Source: Saturnia japonica (taxonomy: Eukaryota > Arthropoda > Insecta > Lepidoptera > Saturniidae). Taken from it: a stretch of DNA of 64,000 nt. The notes under the pieces were generated by a model. That model was not told the origin of the DNA and made no database searches. It saw nothing but the letters and a program-made list of their open reading frames with translations. Below, piece by piece: positions 22,771 to 34,325 of the stretch. The stretch lies in assembly GCA_033032175.1 (NCBI GenBank), contig CM065314.1, positions 2,728,001-2,792,000 on the forward strand, given 5' to 3'. Position numbers and translations under genes: made by a program. Positions within the stretch are counted from its first letter, which is position 1; every line of letters starts with the position of its first letter.

Positions 22771-23745
22771 TTATTTATAAACATTTTTTTTCTGATTCTT
22801 GCACTGTTGCATTTGGATAAACAAAAATATTGAGATAGAGATAGAGCAGAGGTGGCTGCGATTTGTTAAGACCCATCTTCCTTCCTGTTAAAAGCGTCTG
22901 ATGATGAAAATATCTACAAGAGAGGTAAAGGTAAATTATTTGTGTCCGTTCACAATATCTCAATATATCGACACTTTACAATCACACTAGATTGTTTCTA
23001 AGCTAACGGCCTATACAAATTATCCGGTGACATATTATATATACATTCATTGAAAATGAATTCCAAAATGTTTTAAACTAATTTTTGGACATTGCTAATA
23101 TATATCTTTTAATATTTTTATTGGGCGGAGTTAATAAACAGGCAGGATTATACAGTAAACCGTTTATTCTAGAGAGCTCAACACAACGCACAATACAACA
23201 CATGATACTTCGGAATACATCGAAAAGACAGTGTTGCTACACGTACAAAATTACGTACAATTTTCATTTTGAAAAATATTTATTTAATATTATTTCAATT
23301 CGAAAGTGCTATGCTCAAAGGAGCAAAGTGTGGAAATCTACGACAACTGTAATGAAACAAAAAAAAAATGGACACAAAAAAGAAAAGAAAAGGAAAATAG
23401 TATTATATAAATCAACTTTTGTAAACCTAGGGTTCAGTATTTTGGAAAACATAAAACATTATAGAATTAAATCATAAGATGAATTCAAGTGTAAATAGTC
23501 AAATTATCTAAAGTATATTTGAATAACTTAAACTTGAGTACAATGTGCTTAGCAAGGTCAGCAAAGGCCTTGATGGCTTTTTACTCCTTACTCGATAAGA
23601 CTAAAATACTTGTTCCAGATTTGCATATTAGGTTTTGATCAATAGATTAATGTTATTATATAATTAACTTTCATTTCTAAAAATATTATCAATTCTTGTT
23701 ACATAAGGGTAATATAAAATTGTTAACTAAATTAATACTACATAC
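22771..23745. other. Gene-free DNA
   Basis: A 130-codon open frame at 23085-23477 is lysine-, isoleucine- and asparagine-rich, as random AT-rich sequence would be, and has no domain. Not called. Confidence 0.5.
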
Positions 23746-23746
23746 T

Positions 23747-23965
23747 AGCGGCCTTGTTAGCGTAGTGGTCGTAAGCGTGACTGCTATGAGCGAGGTCCTA
23801 GGTTCGAATCACAGGTCGAGCAAAGTGTTATTGGGTTTTTCCTATGAAATTCTCAGTAGCAGCTCGGAGTTTGGTTTCGTGCCCGATTAATGTCAATAGG
23901 CTCGCCCCCTATTACATGGGACCTAAAAACATACTCGGCGAACTGTGTGTACACTTGGACCCCAT
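23747..23965 (+). mobile_element. tRNA-derived SINE
   Basis: The head resembles a tRNA gene with pol III A box 'tagcgtagtggtc' (23758-23770) and B box 'ggttcgaatca' (23801-23811) spaced as in tRNAs, but it cannot form a proper acceptor stem. The body ('tctcagtagcagctcggag', 'tgcccgattaatgtcaatag', 'ccctattacatgggac') is a familiar lepidopteran SINE. It ends indistinctly before the next feature. Confidence 0.8.
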
Positions 23966-23969
23966 GAAC

Positions 23970-24255
23970 TCATTGTTTCAACCCTAAACGGCTCAAACAC
24001 ATAATAATAAACGGTGTATATTTAAGTATTTGAGCCGCTTGGAGGCTTCCGCCGAAGTAACTGCGTTGCCATCCTTCACTGCAGTAGTTGAAAGATGGGA
24101 TGGAGCAAGCAACACATGTTGCATCCCAGATAAGAGCTCTTCCCATCCTCCAAGGAACCAAAGTCATACCGTCAGGTCTTTTACCATCAACACGTATTAA
24201 ACCTGTGGGTTCTAAAATACTGACAGTTCCAGCGCTGGTAAGAGCCCGACATATG
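23970..24255 (-). pseudogene. Fragment of a non-LTR retrotransposon C-terminus, restriction-like endonuclease type (tentative)
   Basis: The minus-strand frame reads '[20 protein letters not shown]', then '[14 protein letters not shown]' and further residues, with a stop near 23970. The RPDG...WDATC pattern resembles the PD-(D/E)xK core found at the C-terminus of some LINEs, and sequences of this type recur in many animal genomes. It has no start, upstream RT or tail, so it is a fragment of about 90 residues. Its 3' side abuts the SINE at 23747-23965. The domain assignment is an inference from motif spacing only. Confidence 0.5.
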
Positions 24256-24284
24256 ATATAAATAAATATACTATAAAGAGATTA

Positions 24285-24490
24285 TTTTTAACAAGAAAAT
24301 AAAACCAATTTCTATGATTTTAAGGAGTTTTCTGGTGTATCTTCGAAGTTCAAGGTCCAATGAAATTAAAATGGGGCTTCCCAACGAAAAAAGAATCATC
24401 CAAATCGGTTCACAAACAAATAAACCATAACATCCATAAAAAAATTAAATCATTTGAATTGAGAACATCCTTCTTTTAATTTTAAACAAA
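24285..24490 (+). repeat. Dispersed repeat, 'gttatggctgaacatcc' family
   Basis: Starts 'acaagaaaataaaaccaatt', continues through 'aaggagttttctggtgtatc' and 'aagaatcatccaaatcggtt', and ends around 'tttgaattgagaacatcc'. Colinear with 46955-47195. Confidence 0.75.
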
Positions 24491-27245
24491 CTAACCTATT
24501 CTGACCTCCAGACATGTTTCCACATTAAAAAAAGATACGGTTCGTACATTTCGAGAAAAGAATGGGACACTATCCCATGCCCACTCAAAAATTCAATCTA
24601 TTTGAATCCTCCCACAGGTACGTTATGTTTGGTTTATTACCGCAAAAATAGTCGTACGTCTCGCATCTGCTGACCCAAAAGCCTACATGGACCACCAGCC
24701 TAAATTGGTCTTCATCCCACCCCTCTTTCAGTAGGAAGTCTATGTGAAAGGGGTTCGTTGAAGGGCCGTGGTAGATCTGAATACGGTGGGCAGTTTTTTT
24801 GCTACTATCACAATGATCATAGATGATATGTAGTGCAAAGTGTTTGTGGCTTTTTATCGTAGATCTTATATTTTAATTCAATTGCAACTAAAAGGAATTA
24901 ATGAATGAAGGAATTAATAAACACGTACACTGGCGAGGTTAATGTTTTAAAGCATGTTTCTCTAGTTAACTGTTTTACTTAAACTTTGGCTATCTGTTAT
25001 GATCGTGATCACCCAAGTAGGATTTTATGAGTACTTTAATTTTCACCATACATTGCTCATTTGCAAGAAAATAGGTAATGTATAATTTAACAATTAATTC
25101 AAAACGTCATACTTATAGCTCTACATATATACTGTTACATGTCGGTATCAGTGAGTTGAAGTGACGCGAACTTATAGGATTTACCCTGTATGAAAATTGC
25201 ACAACCTGCCCACAGTAGACTTCACTTCAAAACATCTTAGTTTTTCATACACTAGTTTACTCACACACTTTCTTAGTCACACAAAAAAGATCATTAGCTA
25301 CAAAATATTTACCTCGTCGTGAGGTATACAGTTATAATATTATTTCCTGATATTACGTCAGTTTCCACCTACGTATATCTACGTCATTCTTTACCGTCAT
25401 CCAATTTGCAGATTTTAATAAATATTACGCTTTCCTCTACACACACGAGTTTTCCAAGATGTTGGATACCCCAAGTACTTTCTTTATGATAGTGACTAAG
25501 TGCGTAATTGATTCATTTAATTATGACTAATACTTTAACAAAAGAAATATTCTTATTCAATTGACATTCATATTATATTATAGACAAGATTATACGGTAG
25601 CCTTTGAGCTAGAGCTCCAGGGCCCTTAAGGCTACCAATATAATCAGTTCGACAAAAATGGCACTGGATAAATCTACGACAATGCAATAAATAAATATAA
25701 AACAAAAGATGTAATATGAAAACCCTGTTACACAATGTACTTGAAATTTTAAATAAAGCTGAACGTGATTCCACTAATTAAGCTTTAATGCCTCTAAAGT
25801 GCCATCATAAATTATACCCAAATGTATTTGGATTATAAAATTTAATTCATAAATTTCTCCTTTCACAAGTAATATTTTAGATTTATAATCAATTAACTAT
25901 ATAATTTATTTAAAGTAACATAAATTTTATGTTATGGTAAGGTTAGGGATAGTGATTTTGGGAAAAAGCAGGATAACAAAATACAATATTACCCTATATA
26001 GTTTTGATATATTTTATGGTATTATAGTCATTATTAAGATCCAAATTCAGTGCCTTTAGTTGTATTTAAGTACCAAGAATTAAAATCTAATCTACTATAA
26101 AATTATGTATAAAATAGTCCATTTACGTTATATATACAATTATATAGGTAATAAGAATTCATTTTTCGTCTCATCATATGTAACTAACTAGCAAGCACGT
26201 GTTATGAGGCTGGTCCCCATACGTCATTCCTACGTCACGCCGTCGACCTCGTCACCTCATGAATAACTGAGCGGTCAGTGATTGTACTGAAAAATTAACG
26301 GCCCAACGGATTTGACGCGTTTTTTCGCTTTCTATATTATTAAAACTGTACGTTGATAGAACCCTTTGATGTTTTCTTGATTAACTTTGAGTGAATTTCG
26401 TTTATTTTCTACCCACTGGATTTCTATGACTGTATAAAAAGGTTAAATATCTCGTGAATTTAAATGGTCTTCTGACAGAGAGTAAATCAGGACATAGACA
26501 TCCCTTAAGAGCAGGCGCTGAAAATTATCATAGTCGCATTTGGCGCAACAAATATATTTTTTCTGTAGTATTTGACTAAAGAAACCAATATTCATCGATT
26601 TCAGATATTAAAAGTGTAAGATGGCTACATTTTTTCTTGCAACTGAATTTTTTTTTTAACTCTGAAACCTTGTCGGCCTTCTTGTGCCATCATAGGACTC
26701 TAAGGACATTCAGGACAATGACATTTGTGACTTAAAAAGTATCAAGATATTTGCAATGATGAACGTTTGTTTAATGTTAAAATATGTTTGTTTTCGACTC
26801 GTATGACGCCACAGCATGGATCATTTATAGTCTATAATAACATAACTGACAGCGTTTTCGCCATTTTTACGAAAAGCAAACTTTTCAAATTAAATTTTGC
26901 TGTTTTCTAGGCCCTATAAAATATGGTAATATTGTTATTCCTCTAATCGGATAATAATTTATAATTTAAGACCTACTTCAAAAACGGGGTCAAATAGGTA
27001 TAGTATAAAAACTATAAAATCACGTAAAATGATAATTCCCTCTTGGTACTTGCTTGATTTAACTATAGTCTAACTGGGTTGCGATTACCATACATAAGGC
27101 GAAAAGTCCTGTCCTAGTGATTAGATTATGCACGTCTTGTTTAGGGATTAGCCGACGCATATGTATAGTTTCTGTAACTGATGATTGAATGTTTATCTCA
27201 CGGTGGTCACCACAATAGATTATATAGTACTACTAAAACAAAATC
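24491..27245. other. Gene-free stretch of 2.7 kb
   Basis: No gene or element could be supported. 24700-24790 is less AT-rich and may be an old LINE tail. 26215-26250 has two 'tacgtca'-type cAMP-response-element-like sites within 15 bases, but without a gene nearby I do not call a promoter. Confidence 0.45.
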
Positions 27246-27391
27246 AAAAATAAATCAAAATCAAAATATATTTTATTCAAAAATAAGGCACTTATGAATG
27301 TCAAAACACTACCACCGGTTCGGAAAACATCCCAGCCATTGAGTAGAACCGACAAGAAACTTGATCGATTTTATCAGCATCTTATTAACTT
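27246..27391 (+). repeat. LINE 3'-end relic hosting the LTR element
   Basis: 'aaatcaaaatcaaaatatat' followed by 'aataaggcacttatgaatgt' and 'caaaacactaccaccggttc' is a very common lepidopteran LINE 3' region. It is cut at 27391 by the LTR element and resumes at 28908. A relative lies at 15440-15510. Confidence 0.65.
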
Positions 27392-28208
27392 TGTAGAAGA
27401 ACTATTGCAAAGGGAGGATCCTCCGACCAGACGGGTGTTATGTCTGGCGGGCAGCTGCCCAACGGTTCTATTTTTTTTTTTTTTTTTTTTTTTTTTTGAA
27501 CTGACTACTCTGTTAGCCTTAGGGGCCCTAAAGCCGCTGCGGCTTTTACAGCTTCACCGGACTTGGGGGCGAGCGCAGAGGGCACTCAGCCGCGAAAGTT
27601 TTGTGGACGACTCGCACGAGGGTGCCAAAGTGGCCGGACCTCGGCTCGGGCGGTCGTCGCGTTCGCAAATAGGTCGCGATCTATTCGAATCCCTACACCT
27701 ACGATTCGAGCTAACTAAATATACACATAGGCACGTTCCCTTTCTCCTGGGAGGAAGGAAGGAACCGTGCGTATGTGTATTCAGTAATCGGAATGTTTCT
27801 ACACTAACTAGCGCTAACTAACTAGCGTAAAAAGAAAAAAAAAAAAGGTCCCTCACAGAACCTATGTACCTGTGTGGTGTGCACGTGTGTATGTTCATAC
27901 GTGTGTAGTGTTGTATGTAGGTAGCTAAGTGATGCACGTACAGTGTCACTTGTATCGCGCGGGCGGTTGCCTGACCCAAGGGTTTCACACCGAGGAACGG
28001 ACCTAGGCCTGGGTTACCGCTAGAGAGGGTGGACGTGACGGGTGTGCTGGAGCGAAATTGACCGCCCGCCCTCTGCGGAGACCAACGGTTATAGTCGGGT
28101 TCTTGTATATATACTCAATTGAAGAGTTAATTCCTATAGCGCGATGTAGGATGCGTCGTATGTGGCTCGATAGATGTCGCTATGTGTCGCTATGTAGATG
28201 TCGCTACA
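27392..28208. repeat. Left LTR of the TRIM-like element (interrupted)
   Basis: 194 LTR bases in two parts, separated by a LINE insertion plus one 9-bp target duplication copy (27468-28090). Confidence 0.88.
27468..28081 (-). mobile_element. R1-clade-like LINE, 5'-truncated, nested in the left LTR
   Basis: Flanked by a perfect 9-bp target duplication 'ccaacggtt' (27459-27467 and 28082-28090). The right LTR at 28710-28903 supplies the empty site, with a single 'ccaacggtt'. A 27-base T-run (27471-27497) is its poly-A tail on the minus strand. The 614-base body is 3' UTR and aligns with 3310-3790. No coding sequence is retained. Confidence 0.88.
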
Positions 28209-28709
28209 TCACTCCCCTCCGAGACCGGAGGTCGATAGCAGGTTGAGTCGTCCATACATGTTGTGATGCTTGCCGGGCCAGTGGAATGTTCCAGTGAGTC
28301 GGAATCAGATGTCGCATAGTTCACGGTGAGTCGGAACTGTCTGCGGTGACGCCCCCAGTGAGTCGGGGTGATGCCCCAGTGAGTCGGGGTGAGGCTGCAA
28401 GAATGTTCCAGTGAGTCGGAGTGTTGCAGTGCTGCGTAGTGACTGGCTGCTGCGTCGACCAGGAGAGAAGTGCGTCTCTGCTTGCTGACCGGCCGAAGTG
28501 CAGTGTGCTGTGCCAAGGTCGCTGAGAAGGCTGTGAGTGATGACCAGGAATGCGCGTCCGCTGCATGCTGGTGGTCAGGATACCCGTAGTAGCCGTGGAT
28601 GCTGGCTGGCTGTATGACTCGCTGCTCGAAAGCTTGTGGAAGTGATGATGACGACACGATGTAGCTGTGCGAAGAAGGTTGCGCTGACGTTCATGCTCGG
28701 GGTCACCAG

Positions 28710-28903
28710 TGTAGAAGAGCTATTGCAAAGGGAGGATCCTCAGACCAGACGGGTGTTATATCTGGCGGGCAGCTGCCCAACGGTTGAAGTCGGGTTCTTG
28801 TATATATACTCAATTGAAGAGTTAATTCCTATAGCGCGATGTAGGATGCGTCGTATGTGGCTCGATAGATGTCGCTATGTGTCGCTATGTAGATATCACT
28901 ACA
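28710..28903. repeat. Right LTR of the TRIM-like element
   Basis: 194 bases, TGTAG...CTACA, uninterrupted. About 96 percent identical to the left LTR by eye count. Confidence 0.9.
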
Positions 28904-28907
28904 ACTT

Positions 28908-29461
28908 TTTTTTTAATTGTTTAAAGAATCTGGTCGTCTAGTCATGGCAATATCCAGTAAGAGGAGCATAAAGTGGAGGTATTGGAAGTAAGCTTCATAA
29001 AACATAAGAAACCATTCTTCTGATGCTTATACAAAAACAAGAAAGCGTTTAGAGAAGTAGAGATTATTGTTCAGAAGTAGGATATTTATAAAAAGAAAAA
29101 TAATCTTTTTCATCTCAAGGTAATGCGGGCGAAACCGGTAGTGGAGTCTTGTAATAACAAGAACCATTAGTGTTATTGTAACAAGAGAACAGCAACAATA
29201 AAGCGGAAGACACATGACGCTAGTGTTACCCCGCGCGGATTCCGTCCAAATAGTTCAGCGCAAATTTAACAAATGGCATTGGCCGCGGGTTGCATTGCAA
29301 TGCGGATTATGGTCCAAGCTATAAACTTTTAACTTCTAATTCTCACTTTAAAAAAATGTTACACATTGAGAAACTAATTCAAATAACTTCATGATTCTTG
29401 CAATCATATTTTATAAAATAAACCATATCTCCCAGATATAAATCTAGATAACATTCTTTGC
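28908..29461. other. Non-coding DNA
   Basis: The first bases continue the LINE relic cut by the LTR element. Nothing else recognised. Confidence 0.45.
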
Positions 29462-29588
29462 ACAATCGTTAACGCTAAGAGAAATCGAAAAAAAATAGTA
29501 TGGGATTGATATATCTCAATGTTAAAAGACACGATTAGATAAGTCAATTCCATACATTTTTTTCTTTTCTGTTAGCGCTAATGATTGT
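29462..29588. mobile_element. Small MITE, 127 bp
   Basis: Left 'acaatcgttaacgctaaga' and right 'gttagcgctaatgattgt' are inverted repeats, and the similarity continues inward for about 50 bases on each side ('gaaaaaaaatagtatggga' against 'tccatacatttttttctttt'). Almost the whole element folds on itself. No target duplication clear, superfamily unknown. Confidence 0.72.
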
Positions 29589-30590
29589 AGAAATGCAATT
29601 TGGCTAGGCTGCCTGAAATGATATAAAAAACTGGCGATTATTTCCTGTTAAGAGTTCTGATATAATGAATAACGTTATTAAACATCTCAAAATGAAGACA
29701 TAATATACGATACTTCCTCCCAAATTACATGGTGCACAGATATTGAACCACATTTATCTTTACATATGGAATAGTTTACTAAATATTATCTTTTTCTTCT
29801 TACCTTTATTTAACCTACGTAAAGTAGCACAACATGTTTGTTTTCCTCTTTCACTCTCCTCTATCATCTCACTTTTCACACATACTATTCTTCACACAAT
29901 CCCTCCATACCTTCTTCGGTCTTCTGCTACTCCTAACGGATATCCGTTCACTTTCATATCTTACACTTTTTAGTTACATATATGACTTATCTCGCTTCAT
30001 GAAATTTCTAGATCACGCTAATCTACCACGTTCTACAACTAATTTTGTCACTAGATATTATTATTATTTATTTTCACATATATTCTAAACATAATCATCT
30101 CTAGCACATGTATTCTTATTTCACCCATCTCTTTAATTGCCCAGCACTCAAATCCATATATCAGGACAGGTTTTAAAATGTTTATGCCCGAGTCTTATCA
30201 CCATTTTATATATACCCTACATTTATCTTATTTTTCACGTCCCAATACATGTCAATGTTATTTTGGACCAGTTAATAGAGGTACTAAAGATTTACAATAT
30301 TTATAGGTAAATTTGAGAATATATTTTTTTTGTTATATAAACGTAAGAACTTATATTACACTTCATAAATATTATTTTAGGTTATTTATTTTAAATTAAT
30401 TAAACGATGTATCCATAGTTTTAATTAACAAAAGAAAAAACCAGTAAAATCATCATTGATGGCCAGGTTTATTATATTTGCACATTTGCCACATGACGCG
30501 CGGGAAACTCTCAATACAGATAGTAGTAATTAAGCGAAATTTTGTTTTGGTAGGACATAGAGAAATGTCGTTGGAGTTTTATCTCTACTT
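29589..30590. other. Non-coding DNA
   Basis: Open frames at 29743-29973 and 29834-30088 are T- and C-rich low-complexity translations without domains. Not called. Confidence 0.5.
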
Positions 30591-30594
30591 GGTG

Positions 30595-30795
30595 TAGCCT
30601 GACCGGGTGAATATCTCCACCTTACAGCAGATCGCAGTCAAATAACCTTGTATTGTGTTCCTGTGGTGAGTAGGCTTTCTAAAGCTCCTTGGGGCCGGTA
30701 AGGTCGGCAATGCTATAATGATATCTTTGTTATTACAAGCATCCATTACGGCAGCTGCATTCTATTAGACAAGCCGTATGCTTCTTTTCTACCTT
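30595..30795 (+). repeat. Lepidopteran dispersed repeat
   Basis: Reads 'agcctgaccgggtgaata', 'caaataaccttgtattgtg', 'gttattacaagcatcc' and 'acaagccgtatgcttctttt'. Copies at 18765-18975 (minus), 20008-20117 and 63200-63360. Non-coding, SINE-like. Confidence 0.75.
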
Positions 30796-31289
30796 AATTG
30801 TATAAAAAGTGAGAAAATGATTTTTACTTCAGTAATCCTTTCTTGAATCCAAAATAAATTAATCGTATTTGCTTACATTTAGCACCATCCGTCATACAGC
30901 AGCATTTCACGCACATTCAACAATTCAAGTGATTTATAAAGGCCGTAAACTAAACAGCGCGGTCGTCCAACTATTGCATTTCCACTTGTGATGTTGCAAA
31001 CTGCGCTTATTTCTCGAGAGAAGCTCTTGCATTAATCGCCTTATCAGCAATAAATCCTTGAGTTTTATAGACCCTTGTAAGCTGCAGTTTGACTTTTTAA
31101 CAACCATATAATGATAATTAATAGCTCTATAATTTTATATTTACATGTATAATATTTTGCAAAATGTATTCACGGGAAGTATATGTAATTTATTCATTGC
31201 TCTATTGATACGCCTCAGAAATTTTTAGAACTTTTAGAAATCATAAAAAATATTGTTTATACAACAAAATCAATTTAGTAAAACAATGA
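30796..31289. other. Non-coding DNA
   Basis: Nothing recognised. Confidence 0.45.
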
Positions 31290-31545
31290 CTTTGGGGCGC
31301 TTAAATGGCTTACACTGAGTAAACCATAAGATATACATATATCTCATTAATGTAGTATATAATTGTAAAATTGTAGATATTAAAAAGAATTTTTGAAGAA
31401 TCACTCACAATGAACATTTTTGCCTTTAAATTAATGGGGTGAAGAAGGGGGGAGGGGGGGGGTGTATACGATTCGCACGTGTGCTTGATCCACGGCATTC
31501 TGTAGTCCATGCGAGCGCAGCCGAAGGCATAGTTAGTATAGTATG
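31290..31545 (-). repeat. 'Tagctgtgcccgcg' family, copy E, with long G-runs
   Basis: The reverse complement aligns with the first half of 40103-40640. Landmarks are 'ggcgcttaaatggcttac' and 'attctgtagtccatgcgagc' as read on the plus strand. It contains two G-runs, 31447-31452 and 31454-31462, at the position where other copies have a C-rich 'cccgctcccggc'. Confidence 0.8.
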
Positions 31546-33239
31546 AAATGAAAAATTTAAAATACACAATTACTAGTGACAGGAATATATTGTTATAGCC
31601 GAGGATAACAAAGTGCCGTTCGTTTGCAGTAAATAATTTATTCGTACCAAAAAAAAACCAGAAATAAAATAAACTCAGTATTCAAGTGTTCTCAGCCGCT
31701 GTCGTAGTTTAGAGAAAACATCAAACAATACTCTGTGGTTGTACTCCTCTTGTAGATTAGTTCCTTTTAGTATTCGTTTAGATTTCTAAAACAGAACTGT
31801 CGTACGTCGGAATGTGGCTCTCTTAAATATATTCGATAAAAATGAGAGGTCGAGATTCCCAGGTTGTCCTTGACATGCCTACCGATAACGTTTAAAAGAA
31901 GGATATAAATTTTAGGTAACCTATTTTTTAGTCATTGTTTATTTACTTACGTAATAGGGCCGATATGTTCAATGTGTGCGTGTTCCGCGTGATTTTATCT
32001 ACGATTTTATACTCAATGTTTGTAGTAAGTTCTAAACTTTTCCAGATATTTCTTTAATGTTTGAAAATAATACATGTTTTGAAGAAACGGTATGAACAAT
32101 ATAAAATCTGAAGGGTATATTTAATGATACATTGTAGACACTTCCTATTCTAGGTCGAATCACGGTATCTCGATAACACTATAAACGGTTTAATCAACAC
32201 ATCTGAAGCTTTATGAACAGTAGAATACTCCCATAGAGCCCTAATAAACGATAAAACAGCCGGTAGCCTCCCCGGGAGCTCGCGCATCGTTTATATAATA
32301 TTCCTCTGTAACGTAGCGAGTAAAATTGACTGTTTAATAACGCGAGATGTTGATTAGATCATTATATATTTAGGTAGGCGATGTAGTTAACATATGAGAC
32401 AATCTGTGGAGGGACTTTATTACTTCCAAGCGGGGATGCAATTAATTCTATGTCACGCAAGAATAGCCATTTCGCGAACCTGTGTTTAGGTACGAGACGA
32501 GATAGATATATTTATGTTCGCGAGTTAAATGTAGAGTTACAGAATTCGATAGTGCTGAGAGCTATGTAATTAGAATTATTTATTTATCCATTTGTATTAT
32601 GTAAGTACATATGTTCTTATATGGTAAATTATCCTAATACATGGGACCCTGAATAGGGTATGGCAAATTATTACAATTTATACATAAAATTTGTTTGTTT
32701 CATTGTCATATGTTTATTTATATTGGTAATTTATCTCTATATTCTCTGAATTCATCACGTCAAATGTTTATTACATATGTTATTACGATTCATATTATTC
32801 ATATAGTAACGTCAAAATTATTCTTCAAAATTGTTGTATGTGGTTACGTCATTCATAAATACTGTTATTGAGTAGAAAAACTTATCTATCCGATGGGTTT
32901 TAAATTTAAATATATTCGCATTATCTTCTTTAATTTATGATCTGGAATTTTATTGTATGCGGTAATAACTATGAAATAAGGACCGTGACTCTTAGAATAT
33001 TCATTAAATATTTCTGGGTGCTGTTTAATGAATATCGCTATTTCTAGTATATATGTATGTATACATGTCAAGGTTATAATTTTCAATTTCTTAAAATAAA
33101 GTCTGCAGCTATCTGATGTTTGGCTGTTAACTGTAATAGGGTTTTTTTTTGCATAACGAATAATTGGTGTTCCCACAATAGAACACCTTATCTGAGCTAG
33201 GAATATACAAAATAAGAAACGCGACGTTACTAAATAACA
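31546..33239. other. Gene-free stretch
   Basis: No gene supported. The 151-codon minus-strand open frame 32886-33341 overlaps the repeat at 33240-33560 and has no domain, so I do not call it. Confidence 0.5.
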
Positions 33240-33560
33240 TCGAGCCGCTTCAGCTGCGTAGGAACATCGTCTCGCTGAGCGTGTTCTATCGTCTGTATCA
33301 TGGTGAGTGTTCTGAAGAGCTATTGAATCTAATTCCGTCATTTTATCACAGCTTTACGGTAACCACCATTTCGGCACCAACTATAAAATTATTTGTATAC
33401 CTTTGACGTACCATGGAACAGTAGAGCCATCTCCTGGTCGATACGTTCCCTCCTTCTTACGACATCGGGTCCTTCAAGTGGGACGTTAAGATATATTTAT
33501 GCAGGATGGTATGATGGACGCCACTGTGACCACCGATGAATAGCCGAGCTAACATAAAAA
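33240..33560 (-). repeat. Dispersed repeat shared with 51800-52165
   Basis: On the minus strand it reads a 'cggtggtcacagtggcgtc' block, then later 'actcaccatgatacagacg' and 'cacgctcagcgag'. The same ordered blocks lie on the plus strand at 51830-52165. Probably a LINE 3' region. Partial copies at 2190 and 58740. Confidence 0.65.
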
Positions 33561-34127
33561 GAAGTTACAGACAAAATTCAAGATTCATTCATATACATTG
33601 ACATTTATTTCATATCATAATTTACAGATATAGGATTATATAGTTATAGATATATCGATTCATAGGTTATAGCAAAAGTGATGGCATAATATTGGATGTA
33701 ATATAGTATTGTATGTTAATATCTTTACATTTAATGTTATAACGGTAGCCGTCTGCCATCATAAACCAGACGTTTTATGTGCGTACTGTATCACATGACT
33801 CATAAATAACTCGATACGGTTCTAATGTTTGATTCGAAGGTGTATTCTGGTTTCAGTTGTACCACTAAGTATTAAGAAAATGGTTCGTGTACGCGCGACT
33901 GCATTTAACTCTTTTATGAAAAATTTTCTTAGATATTTGACTTGTGTATTGCCATTGTAATTATTTAAGCTATACTAATGACCTAGTATTACTACTAACT
34001 ACTATTGACTGGACCCTTTAAAAGGTGGTCGACGGCTAGGGTAAAGATATTCTCGCTGAGATCGTCGGACCGTTCATAACTTTACAGACATTTGATGGCG
34101 TACCGTAAGATATGTGCTTTTATTATT
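33561..34127. other. Non-coding DNA
   Basis: Nothing recognised. Confidence 0.45.
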
Positions 34128-34325
34128 CAATATCTGGGCGAACGAGCTGTGCTCGGTATCTTCTTATAAACAAAAAAATAAAAATACCCTTAAAGGTCAA
34201 CTTGGAAAGTAAAACATTATATAAATACAAAGTTGCATCGAAATCGTTGGAGCCGTTTCCGAGAAACCAATTAAATATATATACTTACAAGAATTGCTCA
34301 CTTTTTGATTATTATAGGCATAGTT
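34128..34325 (+). repeat. Dispersed repeat, 'tctgggcg' family, copy 2
   Basis: Partner of 1033-1210, about 85 percent identical by eye. The 71-codon open frame over it is not a gene. Confidence 0.7.

Larger units (their letters stand above)
27392..28903. mobile_element. Non-autonomous LTR retroelement (TRIM-like) with nested LINE
   Basis: Left LTR: 27392-27467 plus 28091-28208 (194 bases once the nested insert is removed). Right LTR: 28710-28903 (194 bases). The two differ at about 7 positions. Each LTR begins TGTAG and ends CTACA. A 4-bp target duplication ACTT flanks the whole element (27388-27391 and 28904-28907). The internal region, 28209-28709, is only 501 bases, GC-rich, and has no gag or pol. 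It carries several copies of a 12-base unit around 'ccagtgagtcgg'. No convincing primer binding site (expected to start TGG) follows the left LTR and no purine tract precedes the right one, so the orientation is unset and the mobilising partner unknown. The 155-codon and 81-codon open frames over the interior are repeat-driven and not genes. Confidence 0.88.

Noticed and set aside
23758..23811. Possible functional tRNA gene
   Set aside because: A and B boxes are good, but the acceptor stem does not pair and the sequence continues into a SINE body.
26215..26250. CRE-like 'tacgtca' pair as a promoter
   Set aside because: No initiator, TATA or coding exon could be connected to it. Motifs of this length occur by chance.
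27294..27821. 175-codon plus-strand frame
   Set aside because: Runs through a poly-T tract and across three different elements, so it cannot be a gene.
28190..28657. 155-codon frame rich in S, T and H with repeated units
   Set aside because: It is the translation of the 'ccagtgagtcgg' direct repeats in the core of an LTR element. Overlapping frames are equally open.
32886..33341. 151-codon minus-strand open frame
   Set aside because: Its N-terminal third lies in a dispersed repeat shared with 51.8-52.2 kb and the rest has no domain.
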